Positions 1 through 11,070 of a stretch of 64,000 bases of DNA are shown in pieces. The stretch lies in assembly GCA_015039465.1 (NCBI GenBank), contig MU130696.1, positions 721,281 through 785,280 on the forward strand. The letters run 5' to 3'. How positions within the stretch are numbered: the stretch's first letter is position 1; every line of letters begins with the position of its first letter. Both the position numbers and the translations under genes were made by a program. The notes below the pieces were generated by a model. The model did no database searches, was not told where the DNA came from, and was given only the letters and a program-made list of their open reading frames with translations. This stretch comes from Phlegmacium glaucopus (lineage: Eukaryota > Basidiomycota > Agaricomycetes > Agaricales > Cortinariaceae).

Positions 1-964
1 GGAAAGAACTTCAACGCATTCCTACATTCGCAGTTTTCCATAAACTAGCTCCTGGGAAAGGCATTCCACATACTTTCGTTGGTGAGTTTGCCTTTCTTGA
101 CGACCATGTAGAGATTAATTCACATCTCTTGGTAGGCTTTATTCGCCAATGGCCTGCTCTTCCTCGTGTCGTGGTATGTATTTTAAGAACGACATATTTC
201 TATATCGCATCTAATGATTTCTACGCCTTAGGTATTTTTGTCGGTCTGCATTGTTCCTTTTCCAAGAGTACCTGTCGATGAGCGGTATGTTGTAACCAAA
301 GTCCGCACCGTTGAAGGCATGTCATTCTTCTGCATCTACGATAGTCAATACTCAAACTTTTTCTAGGATTTTATGGAGCGACCTACTACATTGGTTTCCG
401 CGATGAGTTCGACGTCAAGGTTGGTATCATGTTGTTTTTCTATTCTGTTATTTTGACTGTGATCTGAAATCGTTTAGAGCGAGGATCTGACTGAAAAAAT
501 TTGTGCCATTGAAAGGCAGTTGAACCCTCAAGTTTCAGAAACGCTTCTCGAAGAGATCCGAGCGGCCGGCCAGATGACGACACACATGTGGGTCCTCTTT
601 CTTTTTCGAGCTGGGATATTTCTCATCCGATTTCGCCAGTGCACCCCATTACCATGTAGTTTCTAGAAAAGTTGATGTTGGATTCATCTCTCCAGTCGTT
701 AATTATATGAGAGCCTTCCTGATAGAAGGCTTATATCGCCGCCTAGGTAAAATTTCAAGCTTAGTAGACTTTGTCTGTGCTGATAGTCTTTTAACAGCCA
801 CTATGTTCCCGGAAACAGCCAATTGGTTAACGCCTGCTGACGAGTACGTTCTCATTCCAACAACTTGCATTTCAAAACTAACTGTGTTGCATAAGAATTA
901 TTCACGTAGGCATCAACGCTGTTATCTGATTTTTGTACTTTGCCACAATCTGTTTACGTTATAA
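1..964 (+). CDS. HAK/KUP-type high-affinity K+ transporter, 3' end only
   Basis: This is the cytosolic C-terminal part of a potassium transporter of the HAK/KUP family, which imports K+ across the plasma membrane; the membrane part lies left of the window. Spliced exons 3-81, 136-173, 232-316, 367-419, 478-587, 667-746 and 798 onward keep one frame. They give family-typical strings: IPTFAVFHKLAPGKGIPHTF, then PALPRVVVFLSVCIVPFPRV, PVDERYVVTKV and GFYGATYYIGFRDEFDV. The intron at 317-366 starts with GC instead of GT and ends in AG. The last exon is uncertain: 844-909 can be read either as coding or as a 66-nt intron, both in the same frame, with a stop at 962-964. The assignment to HAK rests on the VPxVPxxER and YGxRD-like block of the C-terminal domain. 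Confidence 0.75.
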
Positions 965-1098
965 CATTATCTACACTATGCACTATTCGACACCCGTATC
1001 CATATTATCAAAAATGTAGACTAAAAGATCTTTGAATTTATTCCCCACGTGATTGAAGTTATCAAGTACTGAGTGTGACTCTCCGTTCAACTATCTAG

Positions 1099-2443
1099 AT
1101 GGCTTCAACGTCAACATCGAAAATCCTGTCTCTTCACGGAAAAGGATTAAAACTCAACACGCGAGAAGATATAGAACCCTATCTGAAAGATATTGATGCC
1201 ACTCTACTTGAGGAGATCCATCTAGGGGGAAATACAATCGGCGTAGACGCGTCGCAGGCTCTTGCTGAATTCCTTACAAAAACCCAGGTTCTCAAGGTAC
1301 GTAAACGAACTATCTACAGCTTTCGATCAGATCTAAACCATATACCACCAGGTTGCTGATTTCGCAGATATCTTCACAGGCCGTCTGATCTCTGAAATCC
1401 CACAAGCGCTATCAGCGATATGCGACGCACTCAAAGATAAAACTTCCCTCGTCGAGATCAACCTTAGCGATAATGCTTTTGGAGGACGATCTGTGGATCC
1501 TATGGTTCCCTTCCTCACACACAATCGGAGTTTCCAGATTTTGAGACTGAATAATAACGGTTTGGGTCCAGCTGGTGGTCAGGTCATTGCCAATGCTCTA
1601 CTTGAGTCGGCCAAGTTGAGTAAAGCTGAAGGAAAGAAATCGAATCTTAAGACCGTCATTTGTGGTCGTAATCGTTTGGAGAATGGCTCAGCATCGGAAT
1701 GGGCTGAGGCCTTCGCTGAACATGGGACGCTTGTCGAGGTTCGGATGGTACAGAATGGGATACGGATGGATGGAATCACCGCTCTTGCCAAAGGTTTAAC
1801 CAAGTGTCCCGATATCGAATATATCGATCTTCAAGATAACACCTTCACTGTTGATGGCGAGCTGACAGGCGTAGAAGCCTGGGCAGAAGCACTAGCATCA
1901 TGGCCTAATCTCCATACCCTCAACCTCTCCGATTGTGTGCTCTCATCCGAGGGTGAAGTCCCAGAACTTATCAACGCCCTCTCCCTTGGATCGAATCCAA
2001 AATTACACACGCTACAGCTACAGAATAACAATCTAGAAACTAGAACATTTGCGGTGCTCGCTGGGGCTGTTTCTAAAGGCCTCCAAAGCTTGAAGATTCT
2101 AGAGTTGCAATGGAATGATGTCGAGGAAGACGACGAGCATTTGGAAAATATTTCTTTAAGCTTGAAGCAGAGAGGTGGGAAGCTATTCGCCTCGGATGAA
2201 GAGGAAGAGGAGGAGGAAGAGGAAGAGGAAGAAAAGGAGGAGGAAGAGGAAGAAAAAGAAAAAGAAGAGGAAGAGGAAGAGGAGGAAAAGGAGGAAAAGG
2301 AGGCAGAAGAAAACGAGAAGGAAAAGGAGAAGGCGGAGGAAGAGAAAGCAAGCAAGGTGGACGAGACGCCGATAGGTCAAAATCGAATTGATAGTGCAGA
2401 TGCTCTTGCCGATCTCTTCAGCAAGGTTGCCATTAAGCCGTAA
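1099..2443 (+). CDS. rna1: Ran GTPase-activating protein (RanGAP/Rna1)
   Basis: RanGAP stimulates GTP hydrolysis by Ran in the cytoplasm and so maintains the gradient that drives nuclear transport. Two exons (1099-1296, 1352-2443) give 429 aa, close to yeast and S. pombe Rna1 (about 390-410 aa). The N-terminus starts with short strand/turn segments (SLHGKGLKLNTREDI) and is followed by leucine-rich repeats with signatures such as LEEIHLGGNTIG, LVEINLSDNAFGG, LRLNNNGLGPAGG, YIDLQDNTF and LQLQNNN. Near the end, about 50 residues (2195-2350) are nearly all Glu/Lys. This is the acidic tail typical of non-plant RanGAPs and explains the purine-rich strand bias. A short C-terminal segment (DSADALADLFSKVAI) follows the tail. 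The start is the first ATG, and the gene lies 135 bp downstream of the transporter on the same strand. Confidence 0.95.
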
Positions 2444-2737
2444 CTATAGCCCTATTCCCTACCCACCACTAACGTATACCAGAGTAAAATGACATGAACG
2501 GAACATCTAGCTCAGTGACAGACCTATACAGTAGCCGCAAGCGTCGAAAAGGCGCCACAACAATCGATCACGAAATCAGGGTAGATTGAAATCATTGTAT
2601 CGAGAAATCCTTCTCAGATTTGTCCCAGGAAGTCAGACATCCAACCCTCCGCTGATCCTTTTGAATTCAGCACTGTGATGACAAGCCACAGCCACAACGA
2701 TGGTATTAGCATATGGAAACAAAGTAAACATACGTCT

Positions 2738-4094
2738 TCATCGAACTTTGCAGATGATCCATCTTCCCTCGACGCCCTCCTTACGCCTTACATGGCCTAG
2801 TGGTACCTTCTGTTCTAGCCAATTCTCGACCTCGGAGCTGGAATTGTCCAGGACCACTGAATCTAAGCAAAGTGACCTCCTTAGCCAGGTCTTTGTAGTT
2901 GGATCGCACGAAAGCTCCCTATACGCAGAACGGATGGTATCCCACGCGCTATCACCGGCTTTTCGTCTCAACGAATCTACCAGGAACAATAAAGCCCTCA
3001 AGCCTAAATCACTATTGGCATGGGACTGAGATTCATCAAGAGTGGTGGTGGTAGATTCTTTGATGACTTCCAGGACAGTTTTTTTCTTCGATAGAATCTC
3101 GAACTTGGCATAGTTACGCATTCGTAGACTTCGGGTTAGCGACATCAACCAGCTTGAGGCTCTTGATTGTTCGCGTAGCAGCACTTGGGTACGGTGCTGA
3201 TCATACGTACTTTGGGAAGGGTAAGACGTTACAAGATGATGAAGGAGAGAGATCAGGACGCTGTGTATACTGGGATTGTGTAAGGTTGTTATTGAGTGGG
3301 CTGTATCTGGTCGTGCGAAGAGGGTGGGGATGATGGAGGCAGCTTGTTTTTGGGACTCGAAGATGACGGCTAGAGAGAGAGAGAGCTCATAGACTTGGTA
3401 GGTTATTCGTGGTCAGATAGAAATACGCGATTAAAGATCCAGCCGAGTATACGAACCTTCCAGCGCAAACAAATCGTTTCGCCCTGACGAGGTGATCCCT
3501 TCCCTCAATTTGCCTGTATATGGAGGACATAAAAGATACTGATCAACTCCTGAATTGAACTCACGGAAAAGAATCAGCACATTTTCCTGGCTGTCAATAC
3601 GCTGTCTCTTCTCTTTCTCCGATTCAGATACGCGCCAAGGATGATGAGTCAAAACATCGTCCAGCTTAAAGTCAAAAAGAATTCAGCCAGATGGACACCA
3701 AATGGAATAATAAAATTTTAGATCCTGACTTTTTCTTGGACGAAATTTCTGTACTCTTCCTGGATTTCATAGTTCTTCAAACTGCCAAGATGCTAATGTT
3801 CTATCATGACCCAGCCAATTTGAAGATTTGGGGGAGAAAGACTCACTCGTCTCCGTCTTTCTGTAATCCACTGCTTCTACTAACAGAGGCCATAAGATTC
3901 ATGCGTCGTCTAGCTGTTTGAGCGTCCGAAGGAGAGACGGTTGTTGTCACCTCGGCGGTGGCTGTCTGAGGTATTGACTTCAAAGGTGTATTCGATAGCC
4001 TGCTAGCTTGTCCACGTCCTCGAGATTGCCAAGTTCTCCCATTGGCCGTTCCTCGTTGAATTTCCTTGTTGTTTCTCCTGTTAGTATTAGACAT
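2738..4094 (-). CDS. SAC3/GANP-domain protein (SAC3D1-like)
   Basis: Five exons on the minus strand (4094-3847, 3781-3730, 3664-3565, 3513-3457, 3393-2738) join in phase to 370 aa. The N-terminus is basic and low-complexity (TNRRNNKEIQRG, TARRRMNLM). The middle reads GRNDLFALEVYELSLSLAVI, which resembles the DLFALEVYE-type core of SAC3/GANP/PCI domains. A later segment, SWLMSLTRSLRMRNYAKFEI, matches the 'alr..NYvkFF' helix pair, followed by LGLRALLFLVDSLRRKAGD. Proteins of this family act as scaffolds in mRNA export (TREX-2) or, for the small SAC3D1 type, in centrosome and spindle function. The short length and absence of other domains favour the small type. No clear CPeFE-type motif is seen at the N-terminus, so the first exons are less certain than the large last exon. 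Confidence 0.75.
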
Positions 4095-4302
4095 TTTGAC
4101 GTTATAGTTTGCGTAGACTTCGCTGTGGAGGTTGTGGCCAAGGATACATATCTGTTCGTCACCGCAAACCGCCGGTCACACACCAACTAGCAGCCACGAG
4201 TTCTATTCGCTTTTGGACGGTTATCTGCTGACGCCATTATGATGCAATATGACGCGATTTCTCCTATAAAGTGGTACAGTACTGTATCACCATTGCCCAA
4301 TC

Positions 4303-6153
4303 ATGAAAAAAACGACTCGGTTAGGAACAGTTCTCGCAATCAGCCTCGCCTTTTTCGCAGTAGAAGTAGCAGGTGTGTCATCTTTCATCGAAGGACTCTG
4401 AAACTAGCTCTAAATTAATGATCAATTAGTGGGATTTAGGACGAAGAGTTTGGCTTTGCTTGCAGACGCAGTTCGTTATTTCTTTTACCGCGTTCGTAAA
4501 CCCATGTGATTGTCGTGCATAGTTCCATTATTTCAACGTACGCAAAATTTCCAAGGCAACGTGTATGAACTGAATCTAATCACTCGGTTTTCCAGGATGT
4601 TGTTTCATAGTGCGTTCCTGATGTCAGTCTTTCATGAGTATCATGTTCATCTCCGAAATAAAGTGCCATCGCATTTGCTGCAGCATACGTACGCCCATTC
4701 TTTGAGCTCGGATTCAAAACGCCTGACCGCCATGTATTCTAAATATACACTGTACAGCTCCATGAACGAGGACAACACGTGAGTTTTGGGGGGGGGGGCG
4801 TTCAAAATCGCATGTTTCGTTGACCTCAATTTCCTCTTTTCCTTTTTCCAGACGCATAGTTTCACTTACGCCTTCCACCGTGCCGAACTACTCGGTATGA
4901 AACTCTAAATCGCATAATGACAGAGTGTGCCATATGCTCATGGCTTCTACAGGTGCCTTTTTCAACGGCGTTTTCCTTCTGGCTTTGGCACTGTCAATTT
5001 GTTTGCAGTCAATTGAACGTTTCGTTCATGTGGAAACAGTTGACTCTCCCAAGCTTGTCCTCATCGTGGCATGTGTCGGTCTAAGCCTGAATATTATTAG
5101 TGCATTTGTAATTCATGGTGAGTTCCTAATGCTCTTAATACTTTTTTAAATTCGATTGTAATTGAATAATATTCAGAACATCATGGCCATAGCCATGGAA
5201 CCTCCATCCGGGCTGATCCATATGAACCTCAAAAGATTAACTATCAGCGAGACCCCATCGTAAGTACACAACCCTGATCTTTCTCTGGGATCTGAAAACT
5301 AGTTGACCAATGTCAGCATGCTACACACAATCATACAATTCACCCTCCAGTTGAAGTACCGCAACACGACCTCGGTCTCCTCGGCGTGCTCATCCACCTT
5401 CTCGGTGATGCAGCGAATAGTATGCTATCGTCCACTAATATTCACGAACGTATCTGACGAACTGTCAGATGTTGGGGTTATTGTGGCCGCCGTTATTATG
5501 ATGGAACTTGATTCTCCGAAGCGCTTTTATGCAGACCCTGCTGTATCTCTTGCGATCAGTCTCATTATTTTTGGTAGTGCAATTCCGATGAGTATGTATG
5601 TCTACTGTCAGCGAAGAGAATATACCCCAAGAAATTTATTTTTAAACTCAACCGCAGCTCTCAGGTCTGGAAGGATTCTTTTAGAGGCTTCTCCGATACA
5701 TTTAGACCTCGCAAAGGTGAAAGAGGATCTTCTCTCGGTACGTTCTCTTTTGCGTGAATTTCCTCTGACTTGACTAACATCTAGCCCTATAGATTCCCGA
5801 TGTACTTTCGATACACGATCTCCATGTCTGGCACTTGTCTCAGTCGTAAGTAGCATCCCCATTCGTTATAATACTTAGGTCACTTATCACCCCCACCTTA
5901 TTTTAGGGTTATTCTAGGGTCCCTTCACGTTTGTGTCCCCGTCAACACATCGCTTAAACAATGGGAGACGACTAAGAGGTACCTGCAATATTGTTTTGAA
6001 GAATATGGAATCAACCATGTCACAATTTCGCCCGAAATTCAACGAGATCCTCTAGCTCTCAAGGACTCGAGTGAAGGGATGGCTGGGTGTTGCAGAAGCT
6101 CTCCCGAAGATGACTTTGGGTGTGCCGTCAGTGCGTTAAACAAACCAGCATGA
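4303..6153 (+). CDS. Zinc transporter, cation diffusion facilitator family (ZRC1/COT1-like)
   Basis: This is a membrane Zn2+/H+ antiporter that moves zinc into the vacuole or secretory lumen. Thirteen exons give 367 aa: 4303-4372, 4430-4470, 4523-4537, 4596-4609, 4664-4733, 4852-4894, 4953-5117, 5177-5259, 5317-5419, 5469-5595, 5665-5737, 5793-5845 and 5907-6153. TM1-2 carries KSLALLADAFHYFNDVVSYA with the HxxxD zinc site. TM3-4 follows FTYAFHRAELLGAFFNGVFL. A His-rich loop (EHHGHSHG, HATHNHTIH) precedes TM5 with the second site, LIHLLGDAANNVGVIVAAVI. The C-terminal cytosolic domain has VLSIHDLHVWHLSQS. Exons 3 and 4 are only 15 and 14 nt, and they supply FHYFN and DVVSY, the first half of the TM2 zinc site. 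All junctions agree in phase. The protein is short of the longest yeast homologues but complete. Confidence 0.9.
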
Positions 6154-6380
6154 CAGCAATCCACGAATATTTTTATCTTCCCCACCGAACGAAAGACCAG
6201 ACTGCTCTATATATAATATTATATAAGTTCTATCGGTAGATCGTCCTGATTATCATCTCTGTGGTGTCCGCGTCCAAGACACCGCGACTGCAGTTTGAAC
6301 TTTTTATCAAACGGCACGGACACACTTTTAAGTTCTAACTGAATAACGCTTGCTACACTGAAAAGGGAACGCAATTTATC

Positions 6381-7440
6381 ATGGAAATCACATCGAACGG
6401 GGTTTTACCAACGTCAATATTGACAAAGGAACAAGTCCCACTTCGTACGGGTCCTCCTACACGCCAGGAACTCATAGTATATTACCCCGCAAAGTTTACT
6501 TGGGAAGAGCTCAAGACGTTCGTAAACTCAGGGTAAGGTCTATTGATTAGTAACGATTTCTTCGTTGAACTCATCAATACTTAAGAGATCTTGGACTCTT
6601 GAAGCGCGACCGTGAACTTCAAAAGAGATACGATGAATGGGCTGTTGGCATAGTCCAAAAATACGGATCAGTAGGTGAGTATAAATCAGGATAGGTATAA
6701 CCAATATGGAGGATTGAAAATCTATGGTCAGTTGGTTATCTTATGAACCATCGTTTGCGCTGGGGTCAGCCGGACACCTTGTCCCTTTTGAAATCCGATC
6801 TTGTTCAAAACGGCACTACTGAACCTCATGAATCTGCAATCCCCATTGATTCGGTGATTCCGCCCTATTTTTCATGGGAAACGCCATCGCAATTCGTCAG
6901 CATCATTGAAAACGATTGGCCTTATTCCGGTATATATAACCTCTCCCAAAGCTGTTATCAGTTATCATGTGCTTACACACGGAATTATCAGTACCTATGG
7001 AAGTAGAGCACACGCTGATATGGACGAAAATGCCGATATATCACCCAGATCTGGTCGCAGACACTATCAAAAGTCGAATTGATCAAGATGGTCTATGGGG
7101 CTTTACAGGAAATGATATACCTCCCCCATCACCATCCAATCTTTCTTCGTGTATCTCTAAACTCGCGGAGTGGGGCATCACAATGGATAAGATGATTAAA
7201 TCAGAGCCTCCTACTGAGGGAGAAAATATTCTCATTCAAGGGGCTGGGAGGGAGGTACATCGATATGTAAAGAATAGATGGATAGAAAAGGACTGGGAGA
7301 CTGCTTGGTTTGTCAACCCTCCCGTAAGTGTTGTTTCATCCATTTTGTGTTTTGGGCTGACTGAACGATCTCATTTTTTCCAGAGACTTCAAAGCGTTCC
7401 TGGTCTTGCTCATGTACATGTGTTTGCTCGACACAAGTAA
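6381..7440 (+). CDS. GIG1 / DUF3605 protein (N-acetylglucosamine-induced protein family)
   Basis: Five exons (6381-6532, 6586-6674, 6732-6929, 6992-7323, 7384-7440) give 275 aa. The sequence follows the fungal DUF3605 pattern: an N-terminal FTWEELKTFVNSGDLGLLKR, then YDEWAVGIVQKYGSVVGYLM, the core ENDWPYSVPMEVEHTLIWTK, and an end of LQSVPGLAHVHVFARH. In that family the conserved NDWPYg...H.ivWtK block and the terminal slksv..vwHfHV block are diagnostic. Candida GIG1 is induced by GlcNAc; the biochemical role is not established, so none is claimed here. The start is the first ATG after a 227-bp gap from the zinc transporter. Confidence 0.85.
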
Positions 7441-8279
7441 CATGGCCCATATCACCACCTTGGTGTTTCATGTTCGGATACCGTTAGAATGTCAATTGTT
7501 TAGATATATAGATACTATAGAGATTCAGTACCAGTATACTCAGTTGAAATTTCGTCTTTGCGATCAATCCTTAGATAGCGCATTCAATAACAAGCAGCTC
7601 TTCACACAGACCAGTGTGTATTTGATAGACCCTAGGTTAAAATCCATACATGGCTAAAATCTCAACCAGGGGGAAATGCAGAAGGTCCTGTACTATTACC
7701 GCGCAAACATTGGGGTCATAGAAGTGTATCAATAGCGGGCAGTGGAAATGACGGCGAGACGAAAGCAGGGACCATCTTGCGCAGGTTGTGTTCAAGTGCA
7801 CAAGGAGAAGGAAAGTTGGCCTTGGTGTAGGAGCCAAGAGATTCAGCTGTCCAACTGCAGGCGCGCAATGATGCCAAGCAGTACTATGTACATCACGCAA
7901 GTTAAGAGGAGAGGAATGACCAAGGAATGACAGCGTCTTGAAGGGATGCTTGAACTGAATTCTGTCACAAAGCAAAGATGCGCTCCATCATCATTGATAA
8001 CTTGAAGGAAATTTGAGAGCTAGGACGAGCGAAATGATCAAGGCAGATCAAGGCACTGCGGAATTTCCAGTTTCAACTGCGTCGCATCATATAATAAGCT
8101 TGATATATCGCCAAGCAAAAAAGTAACCATTGGGGCCAGATGCTTGAGAATGCCCTCAAAGAAGCTAAATTGGGGTTCCTTCTGCTCATTAGTGGGACTT
8201 GAATAAGCATTTTCTAACTGTCACGTGTCTATATTTTATGCTCCAAGCATGCTATTACATAAATAAATACTATTCACCC
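7441..8279. other. Intergenic stretch with no recognised gene
   Basis: About 840 bp between the GIG1-like gene and COX20. The longest open frame is a 112-codon minus-strand frame at 7637-7975 with no family resemblance, no splice pattern and no low-complexity coding signature. I treat it as chance. The stretch presumably holds the 3' UTR of the upstream gene and the COX20 promoter. Confidence 0.5.
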
Positions 8280-8844
8280 ATGTCCTCCACTGCTGGTAGC
8301 AGCAATGAGAGTCGAAGCCCTCAGATAACAAGTCTACCTTCCAAAGTACCACCACCGACAGGAAATCTCCTATATGATTCACTAGAGGCACGGATTTGTC
8401 ACACTCACTCACTGAGGGAGCATCCGGAACTAACTATAATTTATGACCAGAGTGCTAAACACGTTACGGAATTGCCTTGTGCTCGCAATGCACTATTGGC
8501 TGGGATTGGCAGCGGTGCGGGTGTTGGAGTGATAAGAGGAATAACAGCAGGTGCGCAATACTGGATCACCTAGTCCTCCAATTAATATTAGTACCTGCCT
8601 TTGTAGGTCCCATGATGGCAGGGCATTGGGCCATGGCGACATTCACTCTCGTTTCACTTGGTTCTTGGTACGCTCCCATATGAATAATGTTCAGGATAGG
8701 CTAAAAATCTATTCGTAAAGGCATATCTGTCAGAAAAGGTTTGCAGACGAACGTAGACAAGTGACGCAAGTGATCGAAAATATACCTAAGCGGACACTAA
8801 AAGGGAGTAGCGATAATGTACCTGCAAACACACCTCCCTCCTGA
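8280..8844 (+). CDS. COX20: COX20, cytochrome c oxidase assembly protein
   Basis: COX20 is an inner mitochondrial membrane chaperone that holds newly made Cox2 during cytochrome oxidase assembly. Three exons (8280-8550, 8607-8667, 8721-8844) give 151 aa. The family signature is clear: ELPCARNALLAGIGSGAGVG followed by VIRGITAG, then GHWAMATFTLVSLGSWHICQ and a charged tail starting KRFADERRQ. Two hydrophobic hairpin helices correspond to those blocks, as in the FAM36A/COX20 family. I chose the ATG at 8280 (MSSTAGSSNES); upstream in-frame codons have no ATG and give an unlikely extension. The last acceptor is placed at 8720 because only that site restores the SWHICQKR block in frame. Confidence 0.85.
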
Positions 8845-8903
8845 ATCCGTTGTTAAGCTCACATATTTCTTAATGTAAAATCGCAAGACCACCATCATTA
8901 CGA

Positions 8904-9539
8904 TCAACTCCATTCCATGGCCCATACTCCTTCATTCCAATTCTCCACGAGTTCTGGGTCGTTCTAACGAAGTAAACGTTCGACATGTGCCATGATTTTT
9001 CAGTGCAATAGGCGCTCACCCTGTACTTCGCTTGAAACTGAGCAAAACCATCGCGGAGTATGACTATATCCTGGCGCTTATCATTTCCTTGCAAAATATT
9101 CTGTCGTGTCTCGGCATAGATCTAAAAAAAAAATACCAATGAAGCTAAGCATATGAATACCTCGGAACGTACCCTCGCAGCTTTGGGTCCACTTTGACAA
9201 CCTTCAGCTATCTTAATTTCGTTTAGTGAATATGCGTATGCTCACCGGACTTGGGACAAAGCACAGTGAAAGATGACTATCGGAACTTCCTTCGTCTGTT
9301 TTACTAAACCGTCCACAGTCATTAGAAAATCTCTTGATGGTTGATTTAGGCAGCCTTTGATGTTTCCACCGGCGTAATCATCGTCTCGAACGTCAACAAC
9401 CAAGAAATCCTTCCTCGGCACTCTCCCACTCTTTATGAGCACTGCAAGTTCCTTGTGTTACGTTCAGATCAAAATTGAAATTCGTGATTACAAAGAGGTA
9501 CCATACATCTCCGTCCATGTACCTCAGTTGTTGAGCCAT
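8904..9539 (-). CDS. Small Cdc25/rhodanese-type phosphatase (Ibp1/Acr2-like)
   Basis: Five exons (9539-9507, 9451-9246, 9191-9173, 9121-9020, 8963-8904) give 139 aa, the size of S. pombe Ibp1 (about 138 aa). The protein is a lone rhodanese fold: FLVVDVRDDDYAGGNIKG, then the active loop HCALSQVR (Cys74 and Arg80), which fits the HCx5R phosphatase signature, then GPKAARIYAE and the terminal NDPELVENWNEGVW. Family members are either Cdc25-like phosphatases or arsenate reductases; the sequence alone does not decide between them. The third exon is only 19 nt but is required to keep the GPKAAR helix after the active loop. Confidence 0.85.
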
Positions 9540-11070
9540 CGTTGATCTGCGAACAGCAAACGCTACAGAATGCAAGCTTTGATAAGATCGTGGGATGACC
9601 GTGGCTGTAGCTATCTAAAATCTGATAAACTTTGGATAAACTACAGAGAGTCCGAGTCACACTATGTCACGGAACTTTGCTCAGATTTGGTTTTTAAAAC
9701 TTTCCCCCCCCCATTTGGCAGTGTTGGAGTTCGAAGAATCGCAGAGTCCACTTAGTCTCCCGTAGGCAACTCCGATGATGATGGTGATGTCATGATGACA
9801 GTCGATCTCTCAGCCCACAGGATCCAAACAAACACATGTACTATGTAGCACAATGACATGTGTTCTGGATGGAGAACGAGAATTTCAAAGCTTTTTCCAA
9901 GGAGGCTTGAAGGAGCACTGGTCTTACAGTATTTTGTATATCTAAAAGGAGTCCGATTCACCGAAGTTTGCCGGTCTTGGCAAACAGCCTTGAAATTCCT
10001 GTCTCGTTCTTCATCCACAATACATATCATTTTTCTACATGGATAATCTTATTTAGGACTTTCTAAAGTAGCTACTAGAGCTGGTGAATATATTTTAATG
10101 AGAGAAGGAAGTTTAAAAAACATGAATTATGGCAGAAGCCTTCCCAAATCCGAGCAAAGCTCAATTGGCAACCGTGTGCGATCTTGGCCGTCACGCTCAC
10201 AAGACTCCTCAAGCTTGCCAGCATGAGCATTGAGGTCTATCAATCCCCTTGGACTTTTTGTGCTTCTAAGATATCAAGTTTTGAATATAAGTGAAATTTG
10301 GTACGTATACCTTGGATTAATTTAATGGAGGGAGATCCCTCCGAAAAGCTGATCCATCATTATCCTCCGTATTCTGCTTACAGCTATTTGCGAAATGGTA
10401 GACGTTTTGAAAAATTTCTTATGTGCGCCTTTGTTTGTATAAATACCCATATTTAGGCAGAATTGATGCGCATGATGAGCCGAAAGCAGTGGAGCGGCTG
10501 CGCTATTTACATCTAGTACAGGCTCCTTGTCACCAACAGGGTCAACAATCAATATATTGCGATGACATAGTGAATTTCACGCGAGGTGGGGGAAAGTGGA
10601 GCAATGAGGATTGAGGCCTTATTGAGGCACGGTTTGTTTGCACTATACTATATCTGGTTGTTTACAGTAAACAAAGGCGCAGATAAGAAAATTTCCAAAA
10701 CGTCTACCATTTCGCAAATAGCTGTAATCAACCACGGAGATGCTGGTTTGAATGATGTAAAAATATAAAACAATCTTGCAGGAAGGTTGATAGGAAGTGG
10801 AGATATTCGACTATTTTCCAAGGAGTGGTGGGAACTATATATATAGTCCCGCCACAGCGCAACGTTTTAAATTATGGAGGAGAGCTCTCATGATTCATCC
10901 CAAGGCCAATCCCAAGAGATGGTTTAAATCCCTGCCATACGATATAAAATACATCCATTCAACCTACTACTACACGGCTTCGTCATTAAGTCCGCGTTGA
11001 GCGGAATGTTTTTGAGGGAAGCGCTTTTGGAAGTGGCTACTTCTATAATAAGAATAAGTTCATAAGTAGA
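9540..11070. other. 1.5-kb gene-poor stretch containing an inverted repeat
   Basis: No open frame in this interval resembles a known family, and none assembles across plausible introns. The only structure seen is the pair of inverted arms listed separately at 10366-10742. The remainder is AT-rich with scattered short frames of 60-90 codons that I regard as chance. Confidence 0.5.
10366..10742. repeat. Inverted repeat, two arms of about 65-75 bp around a 220-bp core
   Basis: The left arm (about 10366-10444, core TTACAGCTATTTGCGAAATG at 10379) reappears reverse-complemented at about 10664-10742 (ending in CATTTCGCAAATAGCTGTAA). The match continues through GTAGACGTTTT and GCGCCTTTGTTT with a few mismatches. 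The arms could form a hairpin or be the remains of a small MITE or foldback unit. I found no convincing target-site duplication, so the type is open. Confidence 0.6.

Noticed and set aside
2073..2380. Several open frames opposite and overlapping the RanGAP acidic tail
   Set aside because: They are shadows of the Glu/Lys-rich repeat (Ser/Phe/Pro or Arg/Lys-only text) with no independent features.
8904..9539. Naming the small rhodanese protein an arsenate reductase
   Set aside because: The HCx5R loop is shared by Cdc25-like Ibp1 and Acr2 proteins; sequence alone does not separate them.
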